Assembly: GCF_000425905.1 (NCBI RefSeq)
Contig: NZ_KE384473.1
Location: forward strand, 372,704 to 436,703
Length of the DNA stretch: 64,000 bases
Source of the DNA: Lactobacillus psittaci DSM 15354
GTDB taxonomy: Bacteria > Bacillota > Bacilli > Lactobacillales > Lactobacillaceae
Direction: 5' to 3'
Below the pieces are notes generated by a model. It ran no database searches. It was not told the origin of the DNA and saw only the letters and a list, made by a program, of their open reading frames with translations. A program made the translations under genes and the position numbers. Shown here piece after piece: positions 1 through 8,889 of this stretch; the stretch's first letter is position 1, and the number at the start of each line of letters is the position of its first letter.

Positions 1-447
1 GCCCCAGCGCATCTTAGTAGGGAAAGTCATAGCTTTAATAATGTCGCTCATTCCTAATAAAATGTCGCTAGCAAGCTTACCAGCTTTTTGAACATGAACA
101 TATGCGTATTCAGTGCCCTTTAATTCTTCAAAGTAGATATCATCAGTAGTCATACCTTGACCGCGAACAAATCCTTGTGCAGCCTTGGTAAAGTTACCAT
201 CGCTATCTAAGGCAATCTTCTTTGCAGGACCCTTTTTAACTTCGTCAATGTCAGCTTGTTTTTCGGCTAGATCTTGAACTAAAATCGTCAAACGACGTGG
301 GGTTGAGAAAGTCTTAATTGCCTTGAATTCCAAACCGTTTTCTTTTAAGAATTTGCTAGTTCGGTCAGCTAATTGCTTTACACTTCTAGCAACAACATGA
401 GCTGGCATTTCTTCAGTGCCAATTTCAAATAAATAGTCTTTAGTCAT
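1..447 (-). CDS. glyS: Glycine--tRNA ligase beta subunit (N-terminal part, runs off the window)
   Basis: The 149 codons from the ATG at 447 read without a stop to the window edge, so only the N-terminus is present. The protein opens with the family signature [10 protein letters not shown] (about residues 7-16) and continues with [11 protein letters not shown] and KKGPAKKIA, as in bacterial GlyS. With GlyQ it forms the heterotetramer that charges tRNA-Gly. Its start overlaps the end of glyQ by 8 bases (ATGACTAA), which implies translational coupling. It is a shortened gene only because of the window boundary. Identification is confident; the C-terminal half cannot be judged. Confidence 0.95.
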   Translation of the reverse strand, partial: MTKDYLFEIGTEEMPAHVVARSVKQLADRTSKFLKENGLEFKAIKTFSTPRRLTILVQDLAEKQADIDEVKKGPAKKIALDSDGNFTKAAQGFVRGQGMTTDDIYFEELKGTEYAYVHVQKAGKLASDILLGMSDIIKAMTFPTKMRWG

Positions 448-1357
448 TTTCACTCTCCGCCTTTTCTACTTCTGCACTCTTAAGTAATGGAAAGCCGCGC
501 TTTTCACGTTCTTCAACGAAACATTGAGCAACTTCATGAGCCATATTTCTAATTCTCGCTAAGTAGCCTGCTCTTTCAGTAACAGAAACAGCACCACGAG
601 CATCAAGTAAGTTGAAAGTGTGGCTACACTTTAAGATATAGTCGTATGCTGGGTGAACTAAGTTCTTACCAAGTAATTCTTTAGCAGTAGCTTCATAAGT
701 ATCAAAGAATTTAAGTAATTCTTCTTGATTACTTTCTTCAAAGGCATACTTAGAGTGTTCGTATTCAGGTTCTTTGAAGATATCACGGTAAAGAATGCCA
801 TTTCCCCATTCAAGGTCAAAGACACTGTTAACGTCTTGAATGTATGAAGCTAATCTTTCAACCCCATAAGTGATTTCGCTCATTGTTGGTTTAACGTCTA
901 ATTCACCAACAACTTGGAAGTAAGTAAATTGTGAGACTTCCATCCCATCAAGCCATACTTCCCAACCAACACCAGCACAACCCATTGAAGGATTTTCCCA
1001 GTTATCTTCAACGAAACGAATATCGTGTTCAAGTGGTTCAATACCTAAAACGCGAAGACTGTCTAAGTAATATTGTTGAATATCAATTGGAGCAGGCTTA
1101 ATAACTACTTGGAATTGGTGGTGTTGGAATAACCGGTTAGGGTTATCACCATACCGACCATCTGCTGGTCTTCTTGAAGGTTCAACATAACATGCTGCCC
1201 AAGGTTCTGGGCCAACTGCTCGTAAAAAGGTGTAAGGGCTCATTGTTCCCGCACCTTTTTCTACATCATAAGAAGGCATAATCATACAGCCTTTAGAAGC
1301 CCAAAATTGTTCTAGTTTGAAGATCATATTTTGAACATTTAATTTCTTCTCTGACAT
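440..1357 (-). CDS. glyQ: Glycine--tRNA ligase alpha subunit
   Basis: This is the catalytic alpha subunit of the bacterial two-subunit glycyl-tRNA synthetase, a class II enzyme of 305 residues, the usual length. Visible family sequence includes the N-terminal [27 protein letters not shown] (ATP/motif region) and the [13 protein letters not shown] segment. The ATG at 1357 is preferred over an upstream in-frame start at 1435 because AGGAGG lies about 7 bases before it. The longer reading would also run through the T-box terminator. It is followed by glyS with an 8-base overlap. Expression is controlled by the T-box leader just upstream. Confidence 0.97.
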   Translation of the reverse strand: MSEKKLNVQNMIFKLEQFWASKGCMIMPSYDVEKGAGTMSPYTFLRAVGPEPWAACYVEPSRRPADGRYGDNPNRLFQHHQFQVVIKPAPIDIQQYYLDSLRVLGIEPLEHDIRFVEDNWENPSMGCAGVGWEVWLDGMEVSQFTYFQVVGELDVKPTMSEITYGVERLASYIQDVNSVFDLEWGNGILYRDIFKEPEYEHSKYAFEESNQEELLKFFDTYEATAKELLGKNLVHPAYDYILKCSHTFNLLDARGAVSVTERAGYLARIRNMAHEVAQCFVEEREKRGFPLLKSAEVEKAESEND

Positions 1358-1383
1358 TATTTTTCCTCCTGTGCAAAGGCATA

Positions 1384-1565
1384 AAAAAAGCCTATGCAAA
1401 AATATTGCATAGGGACGATTATCTCGCGGTTCCACCCTAATTCAGGAAGCTATTTGTTTCCTGCTCTTAATTAAGTCGACTAGAGGTGCCTTTTCCTAGG
1501 TGCTCTCCCATCAAACAGCACTCGCTTTACTAGTACTTTTCTTATCCTCATCTTCGTCAATGTAC
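1384..1565 (-). promoter_or_regulatory. T-box riboswitch leader of glyQS
   Basis: Read on the minus strand, the conserved T-box sequence AGGGTGGAACCGCG lies at 1425-1438. It is followed by a perfect terminator stem CCTATGCAA/TTGCATAGG (1391-1413) ending in a T run. This is the classic arrangement: uncharged tRNA-Gly pairs with the T-box bulge and favours the antiterminator. A -10-like TAAAAT with a TG extension lies near 1572-1580, so the transcript probably starts near 1565. The specifier codon was not placed with certainty; glycine is inferred from the downstream gene. Confidence 0.92.
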
Positions 1566-1601
1566 TTTAATATTTTACCATATTTTCACTAAAAGTGAGC
1601 A

Positions 1602-2357
1602 TTAAATCTTTAGTCGACGCATCTCTTCTAAAAACTTTTTAGTTTTTAAATTTAGGTCAACTGTTTGAATATAAATTCGATCAATTGCCTTTCTTAAAGC
1701 AGCTTTTGATGATGATGAAACTGCAATATTTCCTAATCGCTGTAATTGAATTAATCCTAAAGTTCTAAGCAAGGCGACCTGTTTAGAAGTTAAATGAAGA
1801 CGTGTTACTTGATTAAAATGTTTTTGGCAAATAATACCACCTGTGCTAATTGAATAATCAAAACTACCTTCTGTTGTGCCACAAATTGCACATTTTTTGA
1901 GTTCTGGTTTAACACCAAAAGCCTTTAACATTTGCAGTTCAACTAATTGGCAAATTACTTCTGGATCAATCCCTTGATCAATTTTAGTGAGGGCTGTTTC
2001 AATTAGGTTGTAATAAGGTCCAATATCTTGATATTCAATAAAGGCATGGTCAAACAAATCACACAAATAGCATGCGTAACTGTTTAGAGTTAAATCACTG
2101 TATAAGTTAGTAAATTGCTTAACATCTTTATACGTTTTTAAAGTACTAAGCCCCTTTTGACTAGTTAAGACTTGATATTTTCCAAAAGAAAAAGCTAAAA
2201 CACTCGCACTTAGTTTTGACTTTGGCCGCAAAGCCCCTCTAACCAGCATAGTAAAAATGCCCATGTCTTTACTAATAATTTTAGCTAAGACATCGGCTTC
2301 TTTATATCTTTGACGTTTAAAAACAATCCCCGTTATTTCAACGACTTCTTTAGCCAT
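1602..2357 (-). CDS. recO: DNA repair protein RecO
   Basis: A 251-residue RecO. In recombinational repair it works with RecF and RecR to load RecA on SSB-coated single-stranded DNA. The N-terminal OB-fold part (GIVFKRQRYKEADVLAKI) is clear. Zinc-ligand cysteines appear as CAICG (about 156-160) and again in GGIICQKH about 15 residues later. The start codon shares one base with the era stop (TAATG), so the pair is translationally coupled. It is the last gene of the yqeY-phoH-ybeY-cdd-era-recO run. Length and motifs are normal for the family. Confidence 0.95.
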   Translation of the reverse strand: MAKEVVEITGIVFKRQRYKEADVLAKIISKDMGIFTMLVRGALRPKSKLSASVLAFSFGKYQVLTSQKGLSTLKTYKDVKQFTNLYSDLTLNSYACYLCDLFDHAFIEYQDIGPYYNLIETALTKIDQGIDPEVICQLVELQMLKAFGVKPELKKCAICGTTEGSFDYSISTGGIICQKHFNQVTRLHLTSKQVALLRTLGLIQLQRLGNIAVSSSSKAALRKAIDRIYIQTVDLNLKTKKFLEEMRRLKI

Positions 2358-3265
2358 TAAAACAAGTCCTTACTGTCGTATCCAATTTGCTTTAAAAAGC
2401 TTGGGTCAGTACGCCAATTCTTTTGAACTTTAACCCAAAGTCGCAAGTTAATCTTTTCACCTAACAGAGTTTCAATTTGTTTACGAGACTGAATGCCAAT
2501 CTTTTTCAGCATACTTCCGCCTTTACCAATGATAATCTTCTTTTGACCATCACGTTCAACGTAAATGGTAGCTTCAACTTGTAACTTACCATTAACTCTT
2601 TGATTCATTCGATCAACTACAACTGCTGTTGCATGTGGAATTTCTTGTTGGGTTAAGCGTAAAATCTGTTCACGAATTAATTCAGCAACAACGAAGTATT
2701 CTGGACGATCAGTAACTTCATCACTACCATAAAATTGTGGCCCTTCTGGTAAATATTTATATAAAGTAGAAATCAAATCTTCCATATTATTACCATTAGT
2801 TGCTGAAATAGGAACAATTTCAGCAAATTTACCTAATTTTTGGTATGACTCAATCACTGGAAGTAAGGCATCGGGATGAACTTGGTCAATTTTATTGATT
2901 AATAAAAATACTGGAACTGTAACTTTTGACAATAAATCAGCAATATATTCATCGCCCTTACCAACTTTTTCTGGTTCAACCATAAAAAATACTAGGTCAA
3001 CATCATTTAATGATGAAAGACTAGCCTTATCCATATAGTCATCTAACTTGTTTTTAGGTTTGTGGATTCCTGGTGTATCGACAAATACAGCTTGTAAGTT
3101 ATCAGTCGTAAAAATACCAGAAATTTTATTCCGAGTTGTTTGAGGCTTATTTGAGGTAATAACTACTTTTTGACCAATTAAATGGTTCATCAAAGTTGAT
3201 TTACCAACATTTGGACGACCAATTAAAGCAACAAAACCTGACTTAAATTTATTTGTTTCTGCCAT
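2357..3265 (-). CDS. era: GTPase Era
   Basis: A 302-residue Ras-like GTPase for 30S ribosome assembly; the family binds the 3' end of 16S rRNA through its KH domain. The G1 loop GRPNVGKST (about 16-24), the G3 motif DTPG (about 62-65) and the G4 motif NKID (about 124) are all present. The C-terminal KH domain contains [13 protein letters not shown]. It overlaps the start of recO by one base and its own start lies within the last 17 bases of cdd. It is a standard full-length member. Confidence 0.97.
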   Translation of the reverse strand: MAETNKFKSGFVALIGRPNVGKSTLMNHLIGQKVVITSNKPQTTRNKISGIFTTDNLQAVFVDTPGIHKPKNKLDDYMDKASLSSLNDVDLVFFMVEPEKVGKGDEYIADLLSKVTVPVFLLINKIDQVHPDALLPVIESYQKLGKFAEIVPISATNGNNMEDLISTLYKYLPEGPQFYGSDEVTDRPEYFVVAELIREQILRLTQQEIPHATAVVVDRMNQRVNGKLQVEATIYVERDGQKKIIIGKGGSMLKKIGIQSRKQIETLLGEKINLRLWVKVQKNWRTDPSFLKQIGYDSKDLF

Positions 3266-3671
3266 CTGCTAAATCTCCATCTGTAAAGTAATAAGGTAAA
3301 ATATCAGCAAGAGTCGCTTCTTTATAATCACCTTTTGCATTGGTTAATATAATTTTTGTGCCAGCTTGCATAAATTCTGCCATTACTTGACGACATGAGC
3401 CACATGGTGAAATAGGCCGGCTAGTATTTCCAGTAATTAGCAAACACTTAATTGGATCACTAGTTAAGCCTTGATTGACATAATTGAAAATTGCCACACG
3501 TTCAGCACAAATAGTTGATCCATAAGCAGCATTTTCAATATTAACTCCAGTAGTAATTTTTCCAGATTCAGTTAACAATGCAGCTGAAACATGAAATTTA
3601 GAATATGGTGCGTAAGCTGTATCTAAATGCTTAACGGCAAGATCATATAGCTTTCTTTCTTCAGAATTCAT
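3249..3671 (-). CDS. cdd: Cytidine deaminase
   Basis: A 140-residue homotetrameric-type cytidine deaminase that converts cytidine or deoxycytidine to uridine or deoxyuridine in pyrimidine salvage. The zinc site is intact: CAE (about 54-56) with the catalytic Glu, and PCGSCRQ (about 88-94) with the other two cysteines. It shares one base with the ybeY stop and overlaps era by 17 bases. In B. subtilis dgkA usually lies between ybeY and cdd; it is absent here. Confidence 0.96.
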   Translation of the reverse strand: MNSEERKLYDLAVKHLDTAYAPYSKFHVSAALLTESGKITTGVNIENAAYGSTICAERVAIFNYVNQGLTSDPIKCLLITGNTSRPISPCGSCRQVMAEFMQAGTKIILTNAKGDYKEATLADILPYYFTDGDLADGRNK

Positions 3672-4195
3672 TATTTTCCACGTCCTTCGTCTAATTGATC
3701 TGGGTAAAGGGGCAAACCATATTCTTCTAAAACTTTACCTTGGATGCCAAACATTTCTTTGGCTTCAGCTGGTTCAATATGGTCATAACCATTTAAGTGT
3801 AAAAATCCATGAACTAAAGTATAACCAAATTCGCGATCAAATCCGGTTCCATATTCTTCGGCGTGACGTTTAATTACGCTGATGCACATGAATAAGTCAC
3901 CAATATCTTCGGTAAAATCAGGGTCTTCAATAAAGCTAGAAAGATCTACGCCTTCTTCTCCGTCTTCAATCGCAAAAGAAATTACATCGGTTGGGCGGTC
4001 CTTATCACGATAATCACGATTAATTTGGTGACTTTTATCTTCATCAACAAAGTTAATACTCATTTCTAAGTTATTGTCTTTGCCAATTTCTTTTTTAGCC
4101 ATGAGGAGTAAATCCATAATCCATTTACGCCAATCGCGACTGGTATCAGCTAAAAAGTTAGTCTCATCATTATAGGTAATATCAATAGCGTCCAT
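3671..4195 (-). CDS. ybeY: Endoribonuclease YbeY (rRNA maturation factor)
   Basis: A 174-residue zinc metalloprotein needed for 16S rRNA 3'-end maturation and 70S quality control. The UPF0054 signature HGFLHLNGYDH (about 129-139), which supplies the three zinc histidines, is complete. DRPTDVISF, also typical, lies upstream of it. It overlaps phoH and cdd by one base on each side, in the conserved phoH-ybeY-cdd-era order, which points to coupled translation in a ribosome-maturation operon. Confidence 0.96.
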   Translation of the reverse strand: MDAIDITYNDETNFLADTSRDWRKWIMDLLLMAKKEIGKDNNLEMSINFVDEDKSHQINRDYRDKDRPTDVISFAIEDGEEGVDLSSFIEDPDFTEDIGDLFMCISVIKRHAEEYGTGFDREFGYTLVHGFLHLNGYDHIEPAEAKEMFGIQGKVLEEYGLPLYPDQLDEGRGK

Positions 4196-5148
4196 TAGTG
4201 TCCTTCTTCTTCATAAGCTCTAATAATCTTTGCCACAACTGGGTGACGAACAACATCATTAAAGGTAAAGTTAACAAATTTAACTTGATCAACGTCCTTT
4301 AAGATATGCATTGCATCAAGCAAACCACTATGTTGTCTTCCTGGCAAGTCAACTTGAGTAACATCCCCGTTAACAATCATCTTAGAATTAAATCCAAGTC
4401 TCGTTAAAAACATCTTCATTTGAGCATCGGTGGTGTTTTGGGCTTCGTCTAAAATTACATATGCTTCATCTAGTGTACGTCCTCTCATGTATGCAAGTGG
4501 TGCAACTTCAATTACTCCACGTTCCATTAACCGATTAGTCGTTTCAGTACCTAGCACTGCATAAAGAGAATCATAAATTGGTCTTAAGTATGGATCAACT
4601 TTTTCTTTTAAGTCACCTGGTAAAAATCCAAGACTTTCCCCAGCTTCGACTGCAGGCCTAGTTAGAATAATACGTGAGACCTCACCATTTTTAAAAGCAC
4701 TAACAGCCATTACAACAGCTAAGAAAGTTTTACCAGTACCAGCTGGTCCAATTCCAAAGACAATATCAGTTTTTTGAATAGCTTCAATATAGGCTTGTTG
4801 ACCAGCATTTTTAGGACGAATTGGTCGTCCCTTGGCGTCTCTAATTAAAACTTTATTGTATAAATCGCCAAAAAACTCTACTGTCCCTTTTTCAGCCATC
4901 TTCATGGCACTTACAACGTCAGGTGCAGCAATACTTACTCCGGAGTTAACTACCTTCTCTAAAGCAGCCAAAACCTTAACGACAAGTTTGATTTTCTTTT
5001 CATCTGGTGAATCAATCAAAATACCATTTCCAGTATCACTAACCTTGATGTCGTATCCATCAGCCAATAATTTTAAGTTAGCATCATTAATACCCACTAA
5101 GCTCATAAGGTTAGCAGGATTTTTAGGCGTAAATGTAAATTGAGGCAT
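4195..5148 (-). CDS. phoH: PhoH-family ATPase
   Basis: A 317-residue PhoH/YbeZ-type cytoplasmic ATPase. The Walker A motif GPAGTGKT (about 138-145) and the Walker B-like region YVILDEAQN (about 229-237) are present. A KH-like N-terminal part precedes the ATPase. YbeZ partners YbeY in rRNA metabolism in other bacteria, and the one-base overlap with ybeY here agrees with that. The gene begins 11 bases after yqeY. Confidence 0.95.
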   Translation of the reverse strand: MPQFTFTPKNPANLMSLVGINDANLKLLADGYDIKVSDTGNGILIDSPDEKKIKLVVKVLAALEKVVNSGVSIAAPDVVSAMKMAEKGTVEFFGDLYNKVLIRDAKGRPIRPKNAGQQAYIEAIQKTDIVFGIGPAGTGKTFLAVVMAVSAFKNGEVSRIILTRPAVEAGESLGFLPGDLKEKVDPYLRPIYDSLYAVLGTETTNRLMERGVIEVAPLAYMRGRTLDEAYVILDEAQNTTDAQMKMFLTRLGFNSKMIVNGDVTQVDLPGRQHSGLLDAMHILKDVDQVKFVNFTFNDVVRHPVVAKIIRAYEEEGH

Positions 5149-5159
5149 TAAATCATCCT

Positions 5160-5621
5160 TTACTTTGAAAGAGCTGCTCCAACTAATTTAGAAACCTCTT
5201 TGCCATCGGCACGGCCAGTAATCTTTGGCACAATTGCCTTCATTACTTTACCAAAATCAGCCTTACTACTTGCACCAACTTCAGCAATAGTTTCATCGAC
5301 TAACTTAGTTAATTCTTCTTCAGTAAATGGTTTTGGCATGTAACTTTCAACAATTGCAAGTTCTTTTTCAGTGGCAGCGACTAAATCATCTCGACCAGCT
5401 TTTTTAAAGTCAGCAAGTGATTCTTCACGTTGCTTCTTTTCCTTACCCAAAACAGCAAGTTCTTGTTCATGAGTTAATTCATTATCAGAAAGCTTACCTT
5501 CATCCTTAATAGTGGCATACATTAAAGCTGACTTAAGCATTCTAATTGTAGCTAGTCTTTCTTTATCCTTTGCCTTCATAGCTTCCTTCATATCAGCCAT
5601 GAGTTGATCCATTAATGACAT
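5160..5621 (-). CDS. yqeY: GatB/YqeY domain protein
   Basis: A 153-residue stand-alone YqeY protein, homologous to the tail domain of the amidotransferase subunit GatB. The family is suspected to bind tRNA, but its function is not settled. Family features seen are the N-terminal LMADMKEAMKAKDKERL and the C-terminal AIVPKITGRADGKEVSKLV. It follows rpsU, separated by a terminator hairpin, and precedes phoH by 11 bases. The rpsU-yqeY pairing is typical of Firmicutes. Confidence 0.93.
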   Translation of the reverse strand: MSLMDQLMADMKEAMKAKDKERLATIRMLKSALMYATIKDEGKLSDNELTHEQELAVLGKEKKQREESLADFKKAGRDDLVAATEKELAIVESYMPKPFTEEELTKLVDETIAEVGASSKADFGKVMKAIVPKITGRADGKEVSKLVGAALSK

Positions 5622-5649
5622 TTTAAATATCCTTCTTTCTCGTGCAAAA

Positions 5650-5681
5650 AAGCTCCCGACAAAAACTATTCGTCGAGAGCT
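5650..5681 (-). terminator. Hairpin after rpsU
   Basis: On the minus strand GCTCTCGACG pairs with a GTCGGGAGC arm and is followed by six T. It lies between rpsU and yqeY. It is probably a partial terminator that sets a high rpsU to yqeY ratio, because yqeY has no obvious promoter of its own in the short gap. Confidence 0.8.
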
Positions 5682-5689
5682 TCTATTAA

Positions 5690-5866
5690 TTAATAATGTC
5701 TACGCTTGCGAGCAGCTTCAGATTTCAACTTTCTGCGGACGCTTGGTTTTTCGTAGAATTCACGTTTACGGTATTCTTGCAAAGTACCACTTCTAGAAAC
5801 GGAACGCTTAAAACGACGAAGAGCATCATCAATTGACTCGTTTTCGTGAACAATAGTCTTGGCCAT
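5690..5866 (-). CDS. rpsU: 30S ribosomal protein bS21
   Basis: A 58-codon gene read from the minus strand. The protein begins [20 protein letters not shown] and ends ARKRRHY, the typical very basic bS21 sequence at its usual length. A GAGGGATC-type ribosome site lies directly upstream of the ATG. It has its own promoter (5919-5948) and a hairpin directly downstream. Confidence 0.97.
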
Positions 5867-5918
5867 GTGAGATCCCTCCTTCCATTTCTTGGCAGTACTG
5901 CCATAACAATATACATAA

Positions 5919-5948
5919 ATTATAGCTAAAAATAGTCCAATACGTCAA
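5919..5948 (-). promoter_or_regulatory. rpsU promoter
   Basis: Minus-strand TTGACG (5943-5948) and TATAAT (5919-5924) are separated by 18 bases. This is a near-consensus sigma-A promoter about 50 bases before the rpsU start codon. Confidence 0.8.
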
Positions 5949-5974
5949 TAGTTCTTTTAGAAAAAATTTGAGAG

Positions 5975-5980
5975 TATAAT
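5975..5980 (+). promoter_or_regulatory. -10 element of ppsR
   Basis: A perfect TATAAT lies 30 bases before the ppsR ATG, and GAGG sits at the ribosome site. A convincing -35 element was not seen (TTCTTT at the expected distance), so only the -10 is called. It is divergent from the rpsU promoter. Confidence 0.5.
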
Positions 5981-6009
5981 AGAACTATAAAAATAGCGAG
6001 GTAAAAGAT

Positions 6010-6834
6010 ATGGAAAAAAGTAAATTAGTTAATATCATTATTATCTCTGATAGTGTTGGTGACACAGCTTTTAACCTAATGAAAGCAGCAGCTGCTCAAT
6101 ACCCTGAAGCAGAAATTAACTACCGGAGATATCCATTTATTACTGATATGGATAAACTTGAAAAGGTGTTTCAAGAAGTTGCTGAATTACCAAATATGTT
6201 AATAGGTTATACATTGGTTAATAGCGATTTGCAATTAGCTACAATTAAATTTGCCCGTGAACATAATGCCAAACCAGTTGACATTTTCTCAAGTGTAGTT
6301 GATGATATTCACGCAATGACTGGACTTGAACCATCGGGTGAAATTGGTGCTAGCCACCAATTAACCAAAAACTATTTTGACCGAATTTCCGCCATGGAAT
6401 TTGCTGTAATGTATGATGATGGTAAAGATCCTAAAGGCTTTTTGGAAGCTGATGTTGTTTTACTTGGTGTTTCTAGAACCAGTAAGACACCTCTCTCCTT
6501 ATTCTTAGCAAACAAAAATTTAAAAGTGGCTAATTTACCATTAGTTCCTGAAACTCATATTCCTGATGAAATTTATCAAATTGATCCTAAAAAGATTATC
6601 GGTTTAACTAATGATCCGCAAGTTCTAAACGAAATTAGAGTTGCTCGGCTTAAGAGTTACGGACTTGATCCTGAAACTTCTTATTCAAATATGGACGCAA
6701 TTAATAAAGAATTAGCTTCTGCTCAGGCGCTCTTTACTAAGTTAGGTTGCTATGTGGTTAATGTTGCCCATCGTTCAATTGAAGAAACCGCAGCATTGAT
6801 TTTACGTCATTTGGGAATTGAAGATGAAATGTAA
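6010..6834 (+). CDS. ppsR: DUF299 kinase/phosphorylase family (PEP synthase / PPDK regulator)
   Basis: A 274-residue member of the bifunctional Ser/Thr kinase-pyrophosphorylase family that switches pyruvate phosphate dikinase or PEP synthase on and off with ADP and phosphate. The P-loop-like signature GVSRTSKTPLSL (about 153-164) is intact. The N-terminal ISDSVGDTA is also typical. It stands alone between divergent rpsU and convergent yitT. No dikinase or PEP synthase gene is in this window, so the target is unknown here. Confidence 0.9.
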   Translation: MEKSKLVNIIIISDSVGDTAFNLMKAAAAQYPEAEINYRRYPFITDMDKLEKVFQEVAELPNMLIGYTLVNSDLQLATIKFAREHNAKPVDIFSSVVDDIHAMTGLEPSGEIGASHQLTKNYFDRISAMEFAVMYDDGKDPKGFLEADVVLLGVSRTSKTPLSLFLANKNLKVANLPLVPETHIPDEIYQIDPKKIIGLTNDPQVLNEIRVARLKSYGLDPETSYSNMDAINKELASAQALFTKLGCYVVNVAHRSIEETAALILRHLGIEDEM

Positions 6835-6840
6835 AAATTA

Positions 6841-6870
6841 AAAATCGCATCTCCTTTGAGGTGCGATTTT
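6841..6870. terminator. Bidirectional terminator between ppsR and yitT
   Basis: The stem AAAATCGCA/TGCGATTTT has A/T tails on both sides. It lies between the convergent ends of ppsR and yitT and probably serves both. Confidence 0.9.
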
Positions 6871-6881
6871 GTTTTATTTAT

Positions 6882-7760
6882 CTAAACTAGTTCTTGCTCC
6901 TTAAAGCGGCCATAAACTTTTGCCACTTCACTTACACTAACAAAGGCATACGGATCGCAGGCAACAATAATATTATGAATATCATACATGTCATAGCGGT
7001 CAATAATGGTAAATAAAATTGTCTTTTCCGTATGACCATAGGCCCCTTCTACATCGTGAATAATCGTAATACCACGGTGCATCTTGGCTTGGATACCTTC
7101 GATAATTTTCTTCGGATGTTCAGTTACAATCATAACTTGCATCTTCCGGTGCTGAGTATAAACAGCATCAATTACGCGACCATTGATGAAGATATTCAAA
7201 GCTGTATAAAGTGATCTGGTCCAGCCAAATACAAAACCAGCTGCAATCACAATCAAAAGATTAATAGCAATATTAATTGATCCAAAACTTTGGCCTGTCT
7301 TTTTTCGTAAAATGATACCTACAATATCTAGCCCACCAGTTGAAATACCACTCTTTAAAGCTAAGCCAGTACCAACACCGTTGATTACACCACCAAAAAT
7401 AGCACAAACAAGCGGATCTAACTTCCATTCTGGAGCAGGTAAATTATGCATCATAATTGAAGCAAGAAATACTGCAATAATTGTAAAAATGGTAAACTTC
7501 TTACCAATCTTAAACCAGCCCAAAATAAATAATGGCACATTCAAAGCAAAATACAGAGTTGAAGTAGTCAAAGTAAACGGTAAATATCTCTCTGATAAGG
7601 TATTAATCAGCTGAGCAAATCCTGTTACTCCTGACGAATACATTCGTCCAGGTTCCCAGAAAAAGTTCAGTGCAACTGCAACTGCAATTGCATATAAAAA
7701 GGCAGCTGATACCTTTGAAAGTAAGTTATAACGTCGTGAAAGTCCTTCTAGTGATTCCAT
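6882..7760 (-). CDS. YitT-family membrane protein (DUF161/DUF2179)
   Basis: A 292-residue polytopic membrane protein. About five hydrophobic segments fill residues 20-200, with the family motif GGVINGVGTGLALKSG near 125. A soluble C-terminal DUF2179-like domain (about 205-285, MHRGITIIHDVEGAYG) follows. The biochemical role of the family is unknown. It is transcribed alone toward the shared terminator. Confidence 0.85.
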   Translation of the reverse strand: MESLEGLSRRYNLLSKVSAAFLYAIAVAVALNFFWEPGRMYSSGVTGFAQLINTLSERYLPFTLTTSTLYFALNVPLFILGWFKIGKKFTIFTIIAVFLASIMMHNLPAPEWKLDPLVCAIFGGVINGVGTGLALKSGISTGGLDIVGIILRKKTGQSFGSINIAINLLIVIAAGFVFGWTRSLYTALNIFINGRVIDAVYTQHRKMQVMIVTEHPKKIIEGIQAKMHRGITIIHDVEGAYGHTEKTILFTIIDRYDMYDIHNIIVACDPYAFVSVSEVAKVYGRFKEQELV

Positions 7761-7837
7761 AAAAAATCCTTCTTAAATTAGTAACAACAATAGTGTACCA
7801 AATTTAGAAGGATTTTGTTTGCTTATTATTTAATTTA

Positions 7838-8368
7838 TTAATTATTTTTTGACCAGTGCTTTTCAATGAAGGATGCTCTACCACCTGCTTCTTCCATCAT
7901 GTATCTAAGTGGATTCTTTTGGTAGAAGTATTGGTGATAATCTTCTGCTGGCCAGAATTTTTGCGCAGGTTCAATTGCGACGACAATTGGCTTATCAAAC
8001 TTACCAGAATCAGCTAATTCTTGCTTAGACTTTTCAGCTAAAGCTTTTTCAGTTTCATCATTGTAGTAAATTACTGGACGATAAGTTTCACCACGGTCTT
8101 GGAATTGGCCCATTTCATCAGTGGGGTCAACTACCTGCCAATAATATGATAAGAGCTTTTCATAAGACATCTTATCTGGATCATAAGTAATCTCAACTGC
8201 CTCTAAGTGACCAGTTGTGTGGCTACATACTTCTTCATAAGTTGGATTTTCTTTATGTCCACCAGTATAACCAGAAATCACACTCTTTACTCCAGGTAAA
8301 GTGTCAAATGGTGCTACCATGCACCAAAAACAACCACCTGCAAAAATTGCTTTCTTATATTCTGCCAT
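7838..8368 (-). CDS. msrA: Peptide-methionine (S)-S-oxide reductase MsrA
   Basis: A 176-residue enzyme that repairs the S epimer of methionine sulfoxide. The catalytic GCFWC motif is at about residues 12-16, with GYTGG and [15 protein letters not shown] downstream as expected. The start shares one base with the msrB stop, so the two repair enzymes are co-translated as an oxidative-damage operon. Confidence 0.97.
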   Translation of the reverse strand: MAEYKKAIFAGGCFWCMVAPFDTLPGVKSVISGYTGGHKENPTYEEVCSHTTGHLEAVEITYDPDKMSYEKLLSYYWQVVDPTDEMGQFQDRGETYRPVIYYNDETEKALAEKSKQELADSGKFDKPIVVAIEPAQKFWPAEDYHQYFYQKNPLRYMMEEAGGRASFIEKHWSKNN

Positions 8369-8808
8369 TATCTTGCTCCTTCAAATAAAGCTAAATACTT
8401 GCCGTAACCTTCTTTTTCTAAGTCAGTCTTAGAGATAAAACGCAAAGCAGCCGAATTAATGCAGTAACGCATACCACCTTGATCAATTGGACCATCATTA
8501 AAAACATGACCTAAGTGAGAATCAGCATCTTTACTTCTAACTTCAGTTCGTTCCATGTTGTGGCTACTGTCGCGTTTGTATACTACCTTTTCAATTGGCT
8601 TGGTGAATGCGGGCCAGCCACAACCAGAATTATACTTATCTAGACTAGAAAAAAGTGGTTCACCGCTGACAACATCAACATAGATACCTTCTTCAAAGAA
8701 ATCATCATATTTACCAGAGAATGGATATTCTGTCGCAGCATGTTGCGTAACTTCATATTGCTCTTTACTTAGCTTTTTTAATGCAGCTTGTTTTTCATTT
8801 AAATCCAT
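8368..8808 (-). CDS. msrB: Peptide-methionine (R)-S-oxide reductase MsrB
   Basis: A 146-residue MsrB that repairs the R epimer. The substrate region NSGCGWPAF (about 61-69) and the catalytic-Cys motif RYCINSAAL (about 118-126) are present. The CxxC zinc pairs of many MsrB proteins are missing ([12 protein letters not shown] where a Cys pair would be), so this is the zinc-free subtype. It is first in the msrB-msrA unit. Confidence 0.96.
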   Translation of the reverse strand: MDLNEKQAALKKLSKEQYEVTQHAATEYPFSGKYDDFFEEGIYVDVVSGEPLFSSLDKYNSGCGWPAFTKPIEKVVYKRDSSHNMERTEVRSKDADSHLGHVFNDGPIDQGGMRYCINSAALRFISKTDLEKEGYGKYLALFEGAR

Positions 8809-8850
8809 AAGAACACTTCCTTTTATATAGTAGGATACTCAAAAGTAACA

Positions 8851-8883
8851 AAAAAGACCAAGATTTTGCTCATCTTGATCTTT
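8851..8883 (-). terminator. Terminator of the ABC exporter pseudogene
   Basis: On the minus strand AAGATCAAGAT pairs with ATCTTGGTCTT and is followed by a T run. It lies directly after the last codon of the split ABC gene and before msrB. Confidence 0.85.
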
Positions 8884-8889
8884 GGTATT

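Noticed and set aside
1358..1435. N-terminal extension of glyQ (26 extra residues)
   Set aside because: It runs through the T-box terminator and has no ribosome site, whereas AGGAGG precedes the ATG at 1357.
3665..3675. Missing dgkA between ybeY and cdd as a deletion scar
   Set aside because: The genes overlap neatly by one base, and absence of dgkA here may simply be normal for the group.
5725..5916. Open frame over rpsU in another frame
   Set aside because: It is antisense-independent shadow coding; the real bS21 reading uses 5690-5866.
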